Of a stretch of 16,749 nt of DNA, positions 15,071-16,749 are shown in pieces (position 1 is the stretch's first letter; each line of letters starts with the position of its first letter). The position numbers and the translations under genes were made by a program. The notes beneath the pieces are model-generated. The model searched no databases, had not been told where the DNA came from, and saw only the letters and a program-made list of their open reading frames with translations. The DNA is taken from NCBI GenBank assembly GCA_050743265.1, contig JBOGEN010000213.1, positions 1-16,749 of the forward strand, in the 5' to 3' direction. The stretch is from JBOGEN01 sp050743265 (GTDB taxonomy: Bacteria; Actinomycetota; Actinomycetes; JBOGEN01).

Positions 15071-15243
15071 GGGGTCGTTCCTCACCCTGCGGGTCGTCAG
15101 ACCCTGAGCGCGACACGTCGGCGAACCCTGGACGACCTCGGGTCCGTGGCTCCGCACCGGATGTGCCGGAGGTCTACGATCGGGGCCGGACCGGCTGGCG
15201 GCGCCAGGCCCCGTGCCAGGCCCCGTGGGCCTCGGGAGGGCAG
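15071..15243 (+). promoter_or_regulatory. leader region of the second nuo operon
   Basis: 173 bp between the peptidase remnant and nuoA. TACGAT at 15175-15180 fits the TANNNT -10 pattern and lies 64 bp before the nuoA ATG; no clear -35 (TTGACA-like) stands 16-18 bp upstream, so the promoter is tentative. A small hairpin gggtc-gtca-gaccc lies at 15091-15104. A 12-bp tandem duplication precedes the nuoA ribosome site gggaggg (15234-15240). Confidence 0.35.
15204..15227 (+). repeat. perfect 12-bp tandem duplication in the nuoA leader
   Basis: ccaggccccgtg occurs twice with no gap (15204-15215 and 15216-15227), six bases before the nuoA Shine-Dalgarno gggaggg. Confidence 0.95.
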
Positions 15244-15615
15244 ATGGGCAACTACTTCGACGGCTACGCCGTCGTCGGCGTCCTGCTGCTCGTCGGCGTG
15301 GCCTTCGTGACCGTGGCGCTCACGGCGAACCGCCTGCTGCGGCCCTCCCGTCCGACCCGGGAGAAGGCCCTCACGTACGAGTGCGGCGTCGACCCGGTCG
15401 GCGAGGGCTGGGCGCAGAGCCAGGTGCGCTACTACGTGTTCGCCTACCTCTACGTCGTGTTCGCGGTGGACGCGATCTACCTCTTCCCCTGGGCCACGGT
15501 CTTCGCCGCGCCCGGGTTCGGCTGGGTCACCCTTGTCGAGATGGCGGTGTTCATCGGTTTCATCGCGGTCGGCCTGCTGTACGCCTGGAAGCGAGGGGTG
15601 CTCACGTGGGTGTGA
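15244..15615 (+). CDS. nuoA: NADH-quinone oxidoreductase subunit A, second-type complex
   Basis: Small membrane subunit at the base of Complex I, 123 aa, three hydrophobic helices (about residues 8-30, 60-82 and 91-115). The conserved loop is YECGVDPVGEGWAQSQVRYY (about 45-64), followed by YLYVVFAVDAIYLFPWATVF with the membrane acidic residue. The GEGWAQSQVRYYVFAYLYVVF pattern differs from the first-operon actinobacterial NuoA, which has GRFPIKYYLTAMLFIVFDIE-like sequence, and matches the second-complex type as I remember it. ATG 15244 follows gggaggg (15234-15240). An upstream in-frame GTG at 15163 is rejected because the best ribosome site and family length support the ATG. It is the first gene of the operon and overlaps nuoB. 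Confidence 0.93.
   Translation: MGNYFDGYAVVGVLLLVGVAFVTVALTANRLLRPSRPTREKALTYECGVDPVGEGWAQSQVRYYVFAYLYVVFAVDAIYLFPWATVFAAPGFGWVTLVEMAVFIGFIAVGLLYAWKRGVLTWV
15593..15598 (+). promoter_or_regulatory. Shine-Dalgarno deciding the nuoB start
   Basis: gagggg lies 7 nt before GTG 15606 and 13 nt before GTG 15612, both in the nuoB frame. The spacing favours 15606, which overlaps nuoA by 10 nt. Confidence 0.5.
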
Positions 15616-16202
15616 CCGACCTGCCGGCTCCGAGGCTGGGAGTGCTGTCGAGGCTCGCTCCCGACCCGGTCAAGCTCGTCCTCAACTGGGGGCGCCGCTA
15701 CAGCCTGTGGGTCTTCAACTTCGGCCTGGCCTGCTGCGCGATCGAGTTCATCGCCACGTCGATGAGCCGTCACGACTTCATCCGGCTCGGCGTGATCCCG
15801 TTCGCCCCCGGCCCCCGTCAGGCCGACCTCATGGTGGTCTCGGGCACCGTCACCGACAAGATGGCGCCCGCCGTACGCCGCCTGTACGAGCAGATGCCCG
15901 AGCCGAAGTACGTCATCTCGTTCGGCGCCTGCTCCAACTGCGGCGGCCCGTACTGGGACTCGTACTGCGTCACCAAGGGCGTTGACCAGGTCATCCCGGT
16001 GGACGTGTACGTGCCGGGCTGCCCGCCCCGACCGGAGGCGCTGCTCCAGGGCATCCTCAAGCTGCAGGAGAAGATCGCCGCCGAGTCGCTGGGCGAGCGG
16101 TACGCCGAGCCGCGCAGCGCCCGTCCGCACATCGACGTCGTCCCGGTCGAGGCGCTCACCCGTCCGCCGGTGACGCCGCCTGCGGGCGAGGGGCGGCTGT
16201 GA
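15606..16202 (+). CDS. nuoB: NADH-quinone oxidoreductase subunit B, second-type complex (cluster N2)
   Basis: Holds the terminal [4Fe-4S] cluster N2 that passes electrons to quinone; 198 aa. N2 ligands seen: C43 and C44 in FGLACCAIEF, C109 in SFGACSNCGG, and C139 in YVPGCPPRPEA. RQADLMVVSGTVTDKMAPAV is the family core. Two further cysteines, C112 and C121, lie in ACSNCGGPYWDSYCVTKG, where classical NuoB has ACASSGGMFNNYAIVQ; this also makes the C109-C139 interval one residue longer than in E. coli or Thermus NuoB. The protein thus belongs to a different NuoB branch. Start: GTG 15606 has gagggg (15593-15598) seven nt upstream and gives MGVTDLP; GTG 15612 would give the usual GTGA overlap with the nuoA stop but lies farther from the ribosome site. 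The C-terminus after GERYAEP is a short Pro-rich tail. Confidence 0.94.
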   Translation: MGVTDLPAPRLGVLSRLAPDPVKLVLNWGRRYSLWVFNFGLACCAIEFIATSMSRHDFIRLGVIPFAPGPRQADLMVVSGTVTDKMAPAVRRLYEQMPEPKYVISFGACSNCGGPYWDSYCVTKGVDQVIPVDVYVPGCPPRPEALLQGILKLQEKIAAESLGERYAEPRSARPHIDVVPVEALTRPPVTPPAGEGRL

Positions 16203-16749
16203 CCGAGCGCGAACCGCCCGGCCCACCGGGCGCCTCGCCGGCGACCTCGGCGGACGACACCCCCGCCACTTCGGTCGGCCCGGCGGTGCAGGCGGTCGTG
16301 ACCGCGCTCGGCGAGGACGCCCGGCCCGGGGACGCGTTCGGCGTCCCGCTCGTCGACGTGCCCGCCGCCTCGTGGGTACCGGCCCTCCTCGCGGCCCGCG
16401 ACGAGGCGGGCTGCACGTTCTTCGACTGGCTCTCCGCGGTGGACGAGCTGGACGAGGGCTTCTCCGTGGTCGCCCACCTGTGGTCCCCGGAGCGCCGGTA
16501 CCACCTGCTCGTCCGGACCCGAGTCCCGCGCGACGCCCCCCGCCTCGCCTCCGCCACCGAGGTCTTCCGCGGCGCGTCCTGGCACGAGCGGGAGACGTTC
16601 GAGATGTTCGGCATCGGTTTCGAGGGCCACCACAACCTCGTCCCGCTGCTGCTCCCCGAGGGTTTCGAGGGGCATCCACTGCGCAAGGAGTTCGTGCTGG
16701 CCGCGCGGGCGGCCAAGCCGTGGCCGGGGGCGAAGGAGCCGGGCGAGTC
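16199..16749 (+). CDS. nuoC: NADH-quinone oxidoreductase subunit C, 5' part
   Basis: 30-kDa peripheral-arm subunit that packs on NuoB and NuoD; the frame begins at GTG 16199 (GTGA overlap with the nuoB stop) and is still open at the right edge after 183 codons. Seen: a Pro/Ala/Thr-rich N-terminus to about residue 28, then the 30-kDa domain with CTFFDWLSAVDELDEGFSVV, YHLLVRTRVPRDAPRLASAT and the family signature ASWHERETFEMFGIGFEGHH with NLVPLLLPEGFEGHPLRKEF after it. NuoC is not preceded by any NADH-module gene in the visible part of this operon. Whether nuoD is fused or separate lies outside; the sequence running on as KPWPGAKEPGE looks like the end of a stand-alone NuoC. Confidence 0.92.
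   Translation, partial: MTEREPPGPPGASPATSADDTPATSVGPAVQAVVTALGEDARPGDAFGVPLVDVPAASWVPALLAARDEAGCTFFDWLSAVDELDEGFSVVAHLWSPERRYHLLVRTRVPRDAPRLASATEVFRGASWHERETFEMFGIGFEGHHNLVPLLLPEGFEGHPLRKEFVLAARAAKPWPGAKEPGE

Noticed and set aside
15163..15243. Upstream GTG start extending NuoA by 27 residues
   Set aside because: The extension includes the 12-bp duplication and the possible -10 region, has no family match, and ATG 15244 has its own strong Shine-Dalgarno.

Overview
The window reads as chromosomal DNA of a high-GC Gram-positive bacterium (Actinomycetota). Base composition is strongly G+C rich. GTG is the usual start codon and GTGA/ATGA gene overlaps recur. The proteins are of actinobacterial type: a long NuoG, NuoH and NuoJ with extended tails, a KorAB 2-oxoacid:ferredoxin oxidoreductase, and a long-chain prenyl synthase behind nuoN. 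Placement below phylum, perhaps Micrococcales, is a guess.

Left part, plus strand, 1-10319: the 3' half of a complete-type respiratory Complex I operon. It runs nuoG (3' part only), H, I, J, K, L, M, N, then a long-chain polyprenyl diphosphate synthase that probably makes the menaquinone side chain, the quinone this complex reduces. Most junctions are 4-8 nt overlaps. The two wider gaps, K/L and L/M, each hold a 21-23 codon reading frame that ends inside the next start codon.

Middle, minus strand, 10323-14563: read in the direction of transcription the order is korA, korB, rarD. KorA (fused gamma-alpha) and KorB form a CoA-dependent 2-oxoglutarate:ferredoxin oxidoreductase that produces reduced ferredoxin. 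RarD is an EamA-type membrane transporter. The 160 bp between korB and rarD hold a five-copy 16-bp tandem repeat and a 31-bp dyad. The prenyl synthase and rarD converge on a palindrome that may terminate both.

Right part, plus strand, 14564-16749: a divergent spacer with a decayed, stop-interrupted N-terminal piece of a SpoIVB/S55-type peptidase gene, then the start of a second Complex I operon: nuoA, nuoB and the 5' part of nuoC. NuoA and NuoB here differ from the classical actinobacterial NADH-dehydrogenase type; NuoB carries a cysteine-rich GACSNCGGPYWDSYC segment. They resemble the second, reduced Complex I (nuo2) known from Streptomyces-like genomes, which lacks the NADH module E/F/G.

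Working idea: the window joins an NADH-fed Complex I, its quinone tail enzyme, a ferredoxin-reducing KorAB, and the head of a Complex I that may take electrons from ferredoxin. The enzyme families are seen in the sequence; the KorAB-ferredoxin-second Complex I circuit is inference. No rRNA, tRNA, CRISPR array or insertion sequence was recognised.
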